From Coprinellus micaceus (taxonomy: Eukaryota; Basidiomycota; Agaricomycetes; Agaricales; Psathyrellaceae), in the NCBI GenBank assembly GCA_951394405.1, contig OX596340.1, forward strand, positions 3,410,001-3,474,000: 64,000 nucleotides of DNA, read 5' to 3'. A program made the position numbers and the translations under genes. Below the pieces are notes generated by a model. It worked only from the letters and a program-made list of their open reading frames with translations, did no database searches and was not told the DNA's origin. Below are positions 44,883-54,935 of the stretch, in pieces. Each line of letters begins with the position of its first letter. Within the stretch, counting starts at the first letter, position 1.

Positions 44883-45668
44883 TCAGTTCTTAAGTCCTTT
44901 CTCCCTCCAGTCCGCTATGCCTCGGATAAACCTTTCCCATCGCCCCCCATTCCAACTTTTGACATTGGCCCACTCCTTACTCTCCTCCCCAAGCATGACC
45001 TCCATCCAGATCAAGGAAGCTCCAACGATGAAATCCGCAAATGAGATACGGTCGCCCAAGTACCACGGCCCCTTCTCATCCGTCGCACCCAACTTGGCGT
45101 CCAAAGCGTCCAGCGCCTTCTTGGCGTCCGCCCAATGCTTCGCTTGGTCCTCCTCCGACCAAGCCCACTCCTCCACCCGGTTCACGTTGAAGAGCGGAAA
45201 GAGGTCCTGCGCACGAGCGGTGGAATAGTGGTCTTGGCTACGTTCGTTGAGTTTGGGAAGGGCAACTTTGGTCATGATGATTAGGATGGGGAGGATGCTG
45301 CGGATGTAGCCCCTGGCAAATGCTTCTTGGTCTTCTGAGGTCCCTTCAGGGATGAGTTTAGGTGTGTCGGGGTATGCCTCATCAAGGTACTTCGCGATGG
45401 GAAACGAATTCGCCATCGCGGTCTTGACTTCCCCCGTCGCATCGTCGATGTCGAGGATCGCGGGGACGCTGTAGTATCCCGACCCGTCTCCGAGCGTGTC
45501 TGTTGGCTCTATGCTGTGAGAGAGGAGCACTGGTTTGATGTCCGGGTACTCGACCCATTCAGTGCGGAATGGGAGGCCCTTGTACGCGAGGGCGAGGCGC
45601 GTGCGCCAGGGGTTGAGCGACCAGGCGGAGCCCGGAGCGGTGGAGGGGATGTCGAAGAGGGTGATCAT
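44883..45668 (-). CDS. Glutathione S-transferase, Ure2-like, intronless
   Basis: A single exon of 261 residues starting MITLFDIPSTAPGSAWSLNP, then LALAYKGLPFRTEWVEYPDI, YYSVPAILDIDD and FPIAKYLDEAYPDTPKLIPE, and ending with LGDRISFADFIVGASLIWME and WNGGRWERFIRGIADWREKG. The thioredoxin-fold and helical domains are complete. TATATAAA on the minus strand at about 45727-45734 lies about 60 bp upstream. It shares a 0.65-kb divergent spacer with the first gene of the cysteine-rich array, where one GGGCGCTTA motif is placed. Confidence 0.92.
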   Translation of the reverse strand: MITLFDIPSTAPGSAWSLNPWRTRLALAYKGLPFRTEWVEYPDIKPVLLSHSIEPTDTLGDGSGYYSVPAILDIDDATGEVKTAMANSFPIAKYLDEAYPDTPKLIPEGTSEDQEAFARGYIRSILPILIIMTKVALPKLNERSQDHYSTARAQDLFPLFNVNRVEEWAWSEEDQAKHWADAKKALDALDAKLGATDEKGPWYLGDRISFADFIVGASLIWMEVMLGEESKEWANVKSWNGGRWERFIRGIADWREKGLKN

Positions 45669-46323
45669 GGTGACTGGGAAGGGGGGGATTCTGGGGCGCG
45701 GAATGGTGATGAAATTGGTACGCTGATTTATATACCCTTGATTTGTGAAACTTTGCTTACTGATCCTTACAGATGAGGGTTCTCGTTAACCTGACTGACA
45801 TAAGCCCGCAGCATCGATATCCATCATGGCGTGGTAATAATCTAATCTTACCCTCGATGGAAGTCGTCGCGCCATTCCCGGAACCCTGAACCCCGAGTCT
45901 GAAAGTTGGACTCAGGGAAGGGTGGCGTCATCACCGGCGTGTGAATCTCAGAATGGGCGCTTATCATCACGACGGACGCTGCCTAGCAACCAGCGTCTTC
46001 TGGATCGCGTCACCAAGCACTGCCTTTTACGCGTCCTCCCCACGTCAGGGTCGGTTACGTCGCGAAGAGACGCGAGGAATCTTCCAGGTAACCCTGGGGG
46101 TCCCCGTCGTTGTCTTGGAGAAAGGTGTGCAGAGTCCCGTTAATTTTACAGCTCTCGCCACCGTCTGCCTTTTTGGTTACAGGCATGTAGTGTGGCCTAG
46201 TGTGGCGAGGGTATATTTAATGAAGGGGGCGATCATGGTGTGACTCACTCACAGAGACTTCCTCCTCCCTCAAGTCAGCCCGGCCCAATTCCTCACATAA
46301 TCCCCACCACTCTTCGGTTGACA
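45669..46323. promoter_or_regulatory. Divergent promoter region between GST and cysteine-rich array
   Basis: Contains the GST TATA (45727-45734), GGGCGCTTA at 45955-45963 and a TATATTTAA at about 46210-46218, about 110 bp before the first array gene. Confidence 0.5.
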
Positions 46324-46681
46324 ATGTGCGAGGGAATGGACTGTGGCGGTTGCGACTGCTGCTGCTGCTGTAAGTGCCCCAAAACATCCACGATAGCTCA
46401 CTGCAGCTAATCTCCTTCACTAGGTGACTGTGCGTGCTGCGACTCATTGTGGGATGCCATTGGGGACTGTGCGTGTGGATATAAGCCTCATGTTTCCGAG
46501 CTATTGTGATTGTTAATTCGCCACGTTCCTTGATATAGGTTTCAGCAACTGGGGGATAACCACGGGCGCCGGCGAGCCCAACCCCATGATGCAACGTGGA
46601 GGGGGGATGGAGGATATGGTCAATCCAGTGGTAGAGCAACAGCCTGGACACCTCACAGAGATGGACGTTCTGAGGAGGTAG
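46324..46681 (+). CDS. Cysteine-rich array gene A
   Basis: Exons 46324-46369, 46424-46468 and 46539-46681 give 77 residues. Twelve cysteines fall in the first 31 residues: MCEGMDCGGC, Asp, five Cys in a row (the last one split by the intron), DCACCDSLWDAIGDC. The tail is Cys-free: NWGITTGAGEP, MEDMVNPVVE, then QQPGHLTEM. Both introns are phase 1 and split a TGT codon as T|GT. There is no signal peptide and no membrane segment. The Cys run resembles metal-binding or S-acylated stretches, but aromatic residues and the long tail are unlike fungal metallothioneins. I do not recognise a family. The gene is the first of five in tandem, all plus strand. Confidence 0.75.
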
Positions 46682-46885
46682 CTGGTCTTTCGCGATATAG
46701 GTATCTCTCGAGCTGGACTCGCCTTTTCCCTCTTTTTTTCGATGAAGCCACTCATGTAATACGCGTCTTTTGGACTTCACATTAGACTCCGACCGGGGTC
46801 GAACCTATCACAGACCGGGGATACGCGGTAACGCGTGTTGAGCGCGCGTCCAACCTCGTTTCGCGCACGTGAGTGGAAAACAGAC

Positions 46886-46894
46886 GGGCGCTTA
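46886..46894 (+). promoter_or_regulatory. GGGCGCTTA motif upstream of array copy B
   Basis: It lies about 313 bp before the start of copy B, inside a GC-rich segment with a second GGCGCC palindrome nearby. Four of the five array copies have this motif at 260-370 bp. Confidence 0.4.
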
Positions 46895-47198
46895 GCGTCT
46901 GGCGCCCGCGCCCATGCTACGCCAGCAACTGTTAAATAGTGTCGGAAGTCCTGCTACATGGCTTCGAGTGGGCGGATATCACGCTTGGTTTCCTTGGCCT
47001 CCTTCGGATTTTAGCACGAGGGCACTGCCCCGCTCTGGAACCCCTGTTACGTGAACTGAATCGATTGTGTGCGGAGGACGCGGCAGCTCTGGGTTCAGCT
47101 TTGAGTCGGAACTTGCTCGGATATCCTCGACGCTGCTAACTCGCCACCCAGACTTTGGGCATTCATTCATTCACCCCTCCACCAGATATTCGGTCACA

Positions 47199-47584
47199 TA
47201 TGAAGGGGATGGGTGTAGCCGTTGTTACTGTTGTAGTAAGTCGCATTTTCACCGACCAAAAGGACTACAGAGCATAACATTTGCTCCACAGGTAACTGCG
47301 ATTGCCCCTCAAACATACCCATTTGTATCGGAGAAGGTATGTCCGTACCTCAGTCGCACACACATTCGTTGAGGCCACACTGACGCTGTGTTTGTTTTCG
47401 AGTGTTTTGGTGTGAGTGGACAGGCTGCAATAATGCAGCGGCGGCGGTGTACTCTACTCACCGCGACAAAAGCTCCATTAGTAGGATGGGTGCAGCCCCC
47501 TTTTGTCTCAACGCTGTGCCCACTGCCCCGTCGTTAGCGGGCTTCAGTCCGTGTCCGGGCATCCCTTCCCCCAGGCTGCCTTGA
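47199..47584 (+). pseudogene. Cysteine-rich array copy B, start lost
   Basis: The first exon remnant reads YEGDGCSRCYCC from 47199; the position of the ATG-TGT of the other copies is ACATAT here, so Met-Cys is lost. A donor GTAAGT at about 47236 and acceptor near 47291 lead to NCDCPSNIPICIGE, aligned with the second exon of copy A. A third exon after 47402 either reads CFGVSGQAAIMQRRR or, in another frame, VFWCEWTGCNNAAAAV; neither keeps the Gln-Pro...Glu-Met end. A longer in-frame upstream start exists at 47067. Most likely a decayed member. Confidence 0.55.
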
Positions 47585-47729
47585 TACAATTGCATGCGGA
47601 GAATGTGGCTCCATGCTGGCCGTTTATTTAATAGGGCCCCTACTTTGATGGGAAACTTCACTTTGCCTTTCATCCAGACCAACACCTGGCACCCCATTCG
47701 CCCACTTCTCAACTTCGAAGGGTCAGGAT

Positions 47730-48116
47730 ATGTGCGAAGGAGGTTGTGACTGCGGCGGGTGTGATTGTGGTGGATGCGATTGCTGTTGCGGTGACGGTGA
47801 GTTCGTTGTGCGATTTTCGAATGCTGAAGCGGAAAGTAATGTTCGCATTGTCATTAGGTTGCTGTGACTGCTCTTGGTGTGAAGGTATATGGAAGTGCAT
47901 AGGAGATTGTATGTTCCCCACTCTCGTTTAGTGCCCTAGACTCATCACCGTCGACTCATAGTCTGCACCCCTTGGAACGGGGTAACGCCTGGAGGAGGGA
48001 CGAACCCTTTCGCAAAACCCGTGCCAATGAACGGGATGCAAGACCTCGAGAATCTGGATCCGCTGATTGACCGGCAGCCGGACCACTTCGTAGAGATGGC
48101 AGTGCCAACCAAGTAA
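47730..48116 (+). CDS. Cysteine-rich array gene C
   Basis: Exons 47730-47796, 47858-47908 and 47962-48116 give 90 residues. Fifteen cysteines lie in the first 41 residues, arranged as repeats of Cys-Asp-Cys-Gly-Gly (MCEGGCDCGGCDCGGCDCC), then CCDCSWCEGIWKCIGDFC. The tail has TPWNGVTPGGGTNP, MQDLENLDPL, then RQPDHFVEMAVPTK. Both introns are phase 1. Exon 2 is 51 nt. A TTTATTTAATA at about 47621-47631 could serve as TATA element. The middle exon's Trp-x-x-Cys-Ile/Leu pattern is shared with A, D and E. Confidence 0.78.
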
Positions 48117-48297
48117 AGGGTAGAATTCGGCGCTAGGTTTAGGGACGTTGTATCACACTGCCGAATTTCAACGGACCTTCCACCTAGTGGTCGTGCCACC
48201 CAACAATAGGGATTGGGACATCTTCCTTAGGTATCGTAAGGCGCCTATCACCAACACAGGCGCTCGTGACTCACGGATATGATTAGCCGAGGGACAA

Positions 48298-48329
48298 GGG
48301 CGCTTGACTGAGTCTGCAACGGGCGCTTC
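48298..48329 (+). promoter_or_regulatory. Two GGGCGCTT motifs upstream of array gene D
   Basis: Copies at 48298-48305 and 48321-48328, 23 bp apart, lie about 340-365 bp before the start of gene D. Confidence 0.4.
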
Positions 48330-48663
48330 GAGTCTCCCAGGTGGCATCGGCGCCGGCGCTCGAGCTGCGTGCCGGGGATTTTGTCCCTTGAATATTGAAG
48401 ATGTAGAGCCGGTCTTCACATACGCCCGTTCGACCTCACCTCGAGCCGGATCCTTCTGAGCGACACTCCCCGCAAGCCACCAGTGAGGCCCTTCTTGTTC
48501 TCGAAACGATGGGGTGCGGTTCCCGATAAGGTGACATATGAACGGGGTATAGCCTTGTATAGCCGCGGAACCCTGCTAGCGTTAGGAGCGCCCATCTTCA
48601 CAGGCTTTCACCCTCCACCGTTTTGGCCAGTGAGTCCTGATCCCTCTTTGATCCTACCCCACA

Positions 48664-49060
48664 ATGTGCGACGACTGCAGTGGATGCGACTGCGACGGAT
48701 GCGACTGCCAAGCGTGCTGCAATTGTTACTGTGAGTAGCGGTACCTTCTACAACCAGTCCCAGTCGGGTCTAACGCATGTCTCTGCAGGTGACTGCTCTT
48801 GGTGCTTTAACTCATTCTGCGAGGCTCTTGACTACTGTGGGTCATTTTCAACCCGGGGGCGAATCGCTTCGATGCTGTCGGCTGACGTGAATGAATGGAT
48901 CACAGTTTGTAGCGTTTGGAACCCCCAGCCATCTAGAGGTAGATCAAATCCATTCGCCAGTACGACACCCCCAACAGCAGCAGCGCAAGACCAAAGTTCA
49001 AACCCCCTAATCGCACAACACCCGGGAAATCTTGCGGAAATGGCGATACCAGGGAAATAG
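48664..49060 (+). CDS. Cysteine-rich array gene D
   Basis: Exons 48664-48730, 48789-48836 and 48906-49060 give 89 residues. Fourteen cysteines fall in the first 40 residues (MCDDCSGCDCDGCDC, then QACCNCYCDCSWC, FCEALDYFC). Exons 1 and 3 have exactly the same lengths as in gene C (67 and 155 nt), and the tail shows SVWNP, SSNPLIA and QHPGNLAEMAIPGK, matching C's RQPDHFVEMAVPTK. Position and phase of both introns match. The first-intron donor is GTGAGT, the second GTGGGT. It looks fully intact. Confidence 0.78.
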
Positions 49061-49244
49061 GATACATGGCGATGGCGAGGCGGTGGTGAGGCAGTGGTAC
49101 GACATAATTGTTTGAGCCTATGAATCCCGGATAAGGCGTATAAATCTACGCGTCCCGAAATTGGAATTAAAGAACCCACATTTGGTCTGCAGACGCCGAA
49201 GATCGAAGCCCGATTGGTCAGCATCAAGCGCGCAGCTGAGGAAT

Positions 49245-49253
49245 GGGCGCTTA
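49245..49253 (+). promoter_or_regulatory. GGGCGCTTA motif upstream of array gene E
   Basis: Part of AATGGGCGCTTATAG, about 260 bp before gene E; the same AATGGGCGCTTAT string stands at 45952 upstream of gene A. Confidence 0.45.
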
Positions 49254-49503
49254 TAGTTTGCTTGGCATCCCGTTCGACGCCAAGGGCTTAATGATTGGGA
49301 CGCACCGCCATGCACTGCAGCACAATATAGGGCTGTTCAAATTAAAATGCATGGTTGCTTCGTGTTCCCAGCCCGGTGAGGCCCCAATCCAACGTGTTGC
49401 GGACGGGATAGGTTCAATAACTTTGCCGACTGACTGTGCGAGGAAGCCCCCACCTCTCCTCCTCCCACCTCTCCATTCTTAACCCAAGAACTCGTTATTG
49501 CCG

Positions 49504-49923
49504 ATGTGCGAAGGCGGATGTGACTGCGGGGGATGCGATTGCGGAGGATGTGACTGCTGTAACTGCTGTAATGCGACTGTTGCTGTAATTGCGACTGTGA
49601 CTGTAAGTCGCCTTTGCCGGAGTAGCGCGAGACGACTCCTTATTCAGCGTTTTCCACTCCCAGGGGATTACTCGTTCTGCGATTCGATATGGAAATGCCT
49701 GGTGGACTGTGAGTGCTCATCCTCCCGGGAGACAAACCAACTGACTAGAAGAACTGGCTGTCGCGTTGTGGCAGTCTGCAATTCCTGCCCGGGATCCCTT
49801 GACACTGGTGGAGGGAATTCGAATGTTGGAAGGCGGTCTGGGCCAGCATGGGGAGAGGAAGGCTTCTATGTTACTAACCGACAACCTGGCGAGGTCGCGA
49901 ATATGACGACGTTGAGAGCTTGA
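49504..49923 (+). CDS. Cysteine-rich array gene E (altered first donor)
   Basis: It begins MCEGGCDCGGCDCGGCDCC like gene C. Using a GTAATG donor at 49568, exons 49504-49567, 49664-49708 and 49775-49923 keep frame and give 85 residues with 13 cysteines; the second exon reads DYSFCDSIWKCLVD and the tail RQPGEVANMTTLRA. Using the better GTAAGT donor at 49603 breaks the frame. Between the two donors a further Cys-rich stretch (TGC GAC TGT TGC TGT) is readable only in a shifted frame, so one base seems to have been lost from a longer Cys block. Either the earlier donor rescues the gene or it is a recent pseudogene. Confidence 0.6.
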   Translation: MCEGGCDCGGCDCGGCDCCNCCNATVAVIATVTVSRLCRSSARRLLIQRFPLPGDYSFCDSIWKCLVDCECSSSRETNQLTRRTGCRVVAVCNSCPGSLDTGGGNSNVGRRSGPAWGEEGFYVTNRQPGEVANMTTLRA

Positions 49924-50607
49924 ATTTCCAACACACGAGGATGTTGAAACGTGTTGCTTCATAAAACCAAAGCCACGCGGTTTGGGCTTCCATCCAGCAC
50001 TAAAGGTGAACGCGCTTTCTCAGACGGATGTTGAAGCGAGGTCTCTCCAGCTGACCGTCGTGGAAGACTCAGTACTCAGCCATCCTGCGGTTAACCTTTG
50101 GTAACTGACGGCACGATGATCAAACCAGGAGAACCACGGTCTGGGTTTGGTCTGGGATCCGATTCGGAGTAGGTTGGTCCCGGCCTTCTCGCTTGCAACT
50201 CAGGTCGAGGTGCAGAATTCAGTGGATCTCGCCGCAATGGTTCGTTGCGTGATGCCAGTGCGGGACGCTGGCAGTCAATGAAGATGTTTGATAAATAGAG
50301 TTACGAGCGCTCGCCATATCAAGGTCCTGGCGGGCGATTCAATTCAAGCTGCCGCTGCCGTCACGAAACTCGTGCATTTGCTCACGTACCCACACCTAGA
50401 GTGGCGTCTCGGCAGGGGAACCGTGATGCCTAAAACTCAATTGAAGCCTCGACTCGCATATATGCAGGTCGTTGGGGACTTCAATGCGTGAAACGGTGGC
50501 GACAGCACCAAGCACTCTCCTTCCCGTTTCGCTCCCCCAACGCTACGACCCGCCACGACCAACGAAAGCCGAAAGCCGGAGACCTACAAGAGGGGGCAGG
50601 GAGTAGG
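49924..50607. other. Gene-free stretch right of the array
   Basis: I searched for further Met-Cys-Glu/Asp starts and Cys-Asp-Cys codon runs and saw none. The array ends here. Confidence 0.5.
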
Positions 50608-52367
50608 ATGGCGGGACAAGGAGGAGTCGACATTGTCTTGTTGTGAGTAGCCTTCTACGTGATGACTGGAGGGCCCTACCAACTCACTTGGCCGGCTAGC
50701 ACCGGTCCTTTGGTGCGTCTATCGAGCTTTTAGGCACCTCTGCAGCTCCCCGACCGCCATGGCCTCAGTTCATAGGATGCATGCTCTCGTACTTCCTGTC
50801 CGGTTGCTCTTTTGTTCAGACCGGTACGTACAGCCTTTGAGGACTAGCGCTACGGAATGTTTATCTCACCCCTGTGCACCAGTGTACTTCTTCCAAACCA
50901 CCCCAATATCCAAACGCCATAGATATGTGATCACTCTCGGTACGACACGCATTGACATGGCCCACTTTGGTAGCAGCTGGAGCTGATGTTTGGTATACAG
51001 TATCACTCGTTTCCATCGCCGAGCTTGCCAATGCAGTCATCGTCACCATCTGCCTGTTCCACATATTCTGTGTGGCTATTCCCAAAGGAGACCTCAGCTT
51101 TCAAACACCTCCGGTCGCTTTGGCGTCGCCTACTTTGAACACATTCAGTACGTCGCTCTGTCACCAAGCCTGCTTCCAATTGCTGAGAAGTGGTAACCAT
51201 TCAGTCGCTGTGTCTGTGCAGGGGCATTTCGCTCTGTGAGTTATTTCATGGCTACTAGTAGAAGAGGAGATTAAGTTACTCACACCCATACAGACGAATC
51301 CGCAAATTATCTCAAGGATCATTGGCCGGCAGAGTCATTCCGATTTTCATAGCTCTGGTTCGCCTTCGTCTACCTTGACTACGCACAAGACCTGAGGCCT
51401 GAGTGCTAACTGATGTTTCCCTCGAATTCCAGATGGGGCTTGTCCAGTTTGGCAGTACCATCGGAATTTCCTACCTAGTGGGTCGCTCCATCTGGGTCCA
51501 GGCGCTTTCAAGACTAATCCTCATGCGGTAGATTGGGGCAGCGAACAGAGAATTGGAACGCATTGCTCGTGAACTTCATCAGGGGCGCGTTGTGCTGGTG
51601 TTGTTCATCAACACCGCCCTCGCCGACATTGTCATTACGCTTACCTTGGTCTATCTCGTAAGTTCCTCCTTTACGGTGCGCTGCTGTGTATTGCTCACCT
51701 CCCCCCAGTATTCGACCTTCAGGAAGAATACTCAGAGTCGACAGTCGAAAAATTGGCTCAACAGCCTCATCTTGCATACCATTGAGAATGGCGCCATCAC
51801 ATCCTTTGGGGTTATCCTCTACTTCGCCTTCTACCTGGCCCACCCAGACAATTTAATGCACATCGGAATGTAAGTTATTCCTGTAACAGCCTATGACTGC
51901 CCCATCACTTACTCGCCCAAACACCCTTCAAGTGCATATGTCGTCTGCCGATTGTGAGTCTGTGCTTCAACAAACGGCCGTCCCTTTTCTGACTTAATCG
52001 CCCCAGGTACTCGAACGCCCTTCTCGCGTCCATCAACGCGAATCGGCGCTTCCAGCAAGAAGCTATGTCCCATTCCGAAACCAGCTTCAGTCTTCCTAGC
52101 TCCCCCAACCCTTCGGCGCGCCAGGGCGGAGCTGAAGCAGATATCCCTGAAATCAATACGACCAATTCAACAAGGAGGCAGAGTCTTTCGGAAGCTCTCC
52201 AACGATCAGTGCTGATAGGAACGTGTACGGATACAATCGAGTTTACGACCATCCACTCTTCGGCACTACCCCGCTCCAGAGACGATTGGTCGGAGGGGCA
52301 GAACATAGACGGTTACTGGAAGGATGGGGCTCTTACGAGAGAACAAATTCGGAATACCGTATCGTAA
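50608..52367 (+). CDS. Seven-TM membrane protein, DUF6534-like (3)
   Basis: About ten exons. The start MAGQGGVDIVL joins to FTGPL and then FIGCMLSYFLSGCSFVQT, the GPxxIG region of the family. Later exons give YFFQTTPISKRHRYVITLAA, DVWYTVSLVSIAELANAVIV, RIRKLSQGSLAGRVIPIFIA, LVQFGSTIGISYLVG, LHQGRVVLVLFINTALADIV, NWLNSLILHTIENGAITSFG and YSNALLASINANRRFQ, which corresponds to the LxSTLNAR signature. It is more distant from the genes at 7348 and 36077 than they are from each other. The cytosolic tail is Ser/Thr-rich and ends after LTREQIRNTVS. Function unknown. Confidence 0.78.
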
Positions 52368-52575
52368 CCTCCATAGACACGGCATTGAATCGGTTTCTTC
52401 GTGGTGTAGGCCCGCCGAGGTAATTTTGTAGGTTAGTCGCTCGTTGAACACCCGCATCGTATGTCAAGAAAGTAGAATATAGAATACATATTCAATAGAA
52501 AGAAACACATCAGAATCGTTGGGTACTTCGTAAACGTCGTTCGTAAGGCATCGCATTATGCAGGTGGCTCGGCCG

Positions 52576-54935
52576 CTACGCGAGACCTGCTTTCTCCCTA
52601 TGCTCAACCGAAACCGAAGCCTCGGCCTTTTCATGTTTCTCTACTTCCTGTTTCTCGTCCACGACACCACCCGCACTCGATTCCTCGTCAATCGACGACG
52701 AGCCGGCCGTCTTCTCAGCCGGCTCGGACGCGGTAACACCTTCGCGGCCTGCACCATCCTCGAAAGCAGTCTTCGCTTTTTCGAAGTGGGAGCCGTGATT
52801 TCTGCAAGTATGACGAAAGTGAGGTCGAGTCCACGAGACAAAGGAAGACGATCAACGTACTCAGGCCCAATGATCGTGATGAAGATAATGAAGGCTGCGA
52901 CGCATCCAATGAAGATGCCCTGGACAGTTGCGTAGTCAGGGACGTCGGTGGAGACCCCATCCTTGATGATCGTTGTCCTCATGTTTTCACCTCCAGCTGC
53001 ATACATCGATTAGCGAGGGCTGGTTACGAAGATATGATAGACGTACTGGCTTCAATTTGGGCCGACGCAGAGGATATCATCTGTTAAGGAGGTCCAACGT
53101 GAGCGGAAAGTCGCGGAAAGGGATGTTGAGCCTACATTGCCGATTTGATATGCAACACCAGGGAATGTAGCCCTGAACGCTGGTGGAGACATCTCGGCGA
53201 GCTGAATAGGGATCTGATGGGACATCTGTTCAGAATGGATTCTAGAGTGGAAAAGGGAGAAAGGCAGACGTACGACACCCCAAGCACCTTGAACACCGAA
53301 CTGAACGAAGAAGGCTCCCGCCGAGAGGGCGCTGAAAGTCGAAGGCAGGATCCAGAGAGGGATGAACGCTGTAGACAAGGTCAGAACCCGACTTCGACTG
53401 GCTGGATAATGGGCGCGAACCTCCAATCCAAAGCACGAAGATGCTATGAAGACGAGACCGTGAGTTGATACCCTGTTGGTTTGAGGAAAGACATACATGA
53501 TTGTAAGCCTCCGACCAATGTGTTGGCTGAGGTACCCAGCGATAATGCCACCACTGAAAGATGGTTATTAAATACAGTCCGCTGGTTTCGCCCGTCCTGA
53601 CATACCTGATAGCTCCCTGCAGACGGACGTAGTTCAGCATGCGGACGGATGGAAGGACAAGGATCGCTACTTACGCAGTTGCCGATAATTGTGGCGATCG
53701 TCGAATCATGAGGCGTAAAGTTCTTCGAGGTTTGAAGATACGTGGGGTACAGGTCCTGAGAGCCGTGAGAGAGGAAGTTGAAGCCTACACCGACTTAGAG
53801 CCATAACCAATTGCGGTTCAGAGAGAGGACGCACCGGTCATAAGCAGGACAGCGTAGATACACAACAGCCAGTGTGTCTTCAACATCTCCTTAATCTCCT
53901 TCAAGAAGATCCGCGTCTTCTCCCCAGTAGTCTTGTGGACGCCTCTCTGCTTCTCCTCCTCTTTCGCTTTGACGAAATACTCACTCTCGGGAAGGAACGC
54001 CCTGATCACAGCAGCGAAGAGCGACATTCCCGCTGCAGTGAAAAACAAAGATCTCCAACCGGCCGGTACGGCAGGGACCAGCTTGAGGTTGATACAAGCA
54101 GCCAGAAGATAACCAACCGCATACCCTTGCTGCAGGAATCCTGAAGCAATACCTCTGGCTTCGACTGGGAGGTTCTCGAGTGAGGTAGACGCAGCCAAAC
54201 CCCAGATTCCTCCCATCCCGATACCGAAGAGGGATCGCAGACCTAGGAACTGAGGGTAAGTCTGGACAAAGCCTGCTCCGAGCTCGAGGATGGCGACCAG
54301 GATGAGGTTGAAGACGAGGGGCCATTTGCGACCGAAGCGGTCTGAGATGACACCGAAAATAACTGCGCCGAGGGAACGGAAAAGCAGGGTGAGGGTGATC
54401 GAAGTGGTCTGGGTAGGTTTAGTCTACGTGAGCAGAGGAAATGAACTTGAACAGGGGAGCGACTCACAATGGTATGGGTCGACTTTCCAAACTGTTCCTG
54501 GAGATGGACGACACTGAGAGATACGGAGAAGAAGTCAACCGCATCACAAGTCCAGGCTAGCCATCTGGGATCGGGAGAGTCAGTTAGCGCTCGTTATCGT
54601 GATTATGGATGCGTCACGAAACAAGCAGCCCGCACTTTCGCCGACCATGTCTGACGAGCAATAATTCAATTGGCCCAGCAAACTTGGCTCGCGCCCCCAT
54701 CAGCCAAGCCCACCGTGTTCAGTACGATCGGGGACATATCGACCTCCCTTGGCAGCGATCGTGTGGAATCCCGACATCGTACATAGGCGCCCACAACTAG
54801 ACGAAGAACTCACCCAGAAAAGAACTGTGCCCACTGCAACCAAGTCAAGCTCCTGAGTACCGTCCATAGGGGCCTTGCGTCCGACCTATGCTCCTTCCGC
54901 GGGATGAGGTTGCGCAGAAAGTAAGGTAGCGCCAT
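52576..54935 (-). CDS. JEN1-type monocarboxylate transporter (MFS)
   Basis: About ten exons on the minus strand. It starts MALPYFLRNLIPRKEHRSDA, then WLAWTCDAVDFFSVSLSV, TTSITLTLLFRSLGAVIFGV, SDRFGRKWPLVFNLILVAIL (the MFS motif A), LGLRSLFGIGMGGIWGLAAS, ENLPVEARGIASGFLQQGYA and GWRSLFFTAAGMSLFAAVIR; these are hallmarks of the SHS/JEN family of proton-coupled lactate/pyruvate carriers. The second half has DLYPTYLQTSKNFTPHDSTI and FVQFGVQGAWGVVPIQLAEM with PPAFRATFPGVAYQIGN. The cytosolic tail (HFEKAKTAFEDGAGREGVTA and a Glu/Lys/Ser-rich end) fits regulation by ubiquitin, by analogy with Jen1. Stop at 52576-52578. Confidence 0.9.

Noticed and set aside
46770..46840. tRNA gene on the minus strand
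   Set aside because: A B-box-like GGTTCGACCCC is present, but its T-stem does not pair and no A-box or cloverleaf can be drawn around it.
46324..49923. Cysteine-rich array as classical metallothioneins
   Set aside because: The presence of Trp, Phe and Tyr, a 40-50-residue Cys-free tail and a conserved C-terminal signature do not fit that family; metal binding remains possible.
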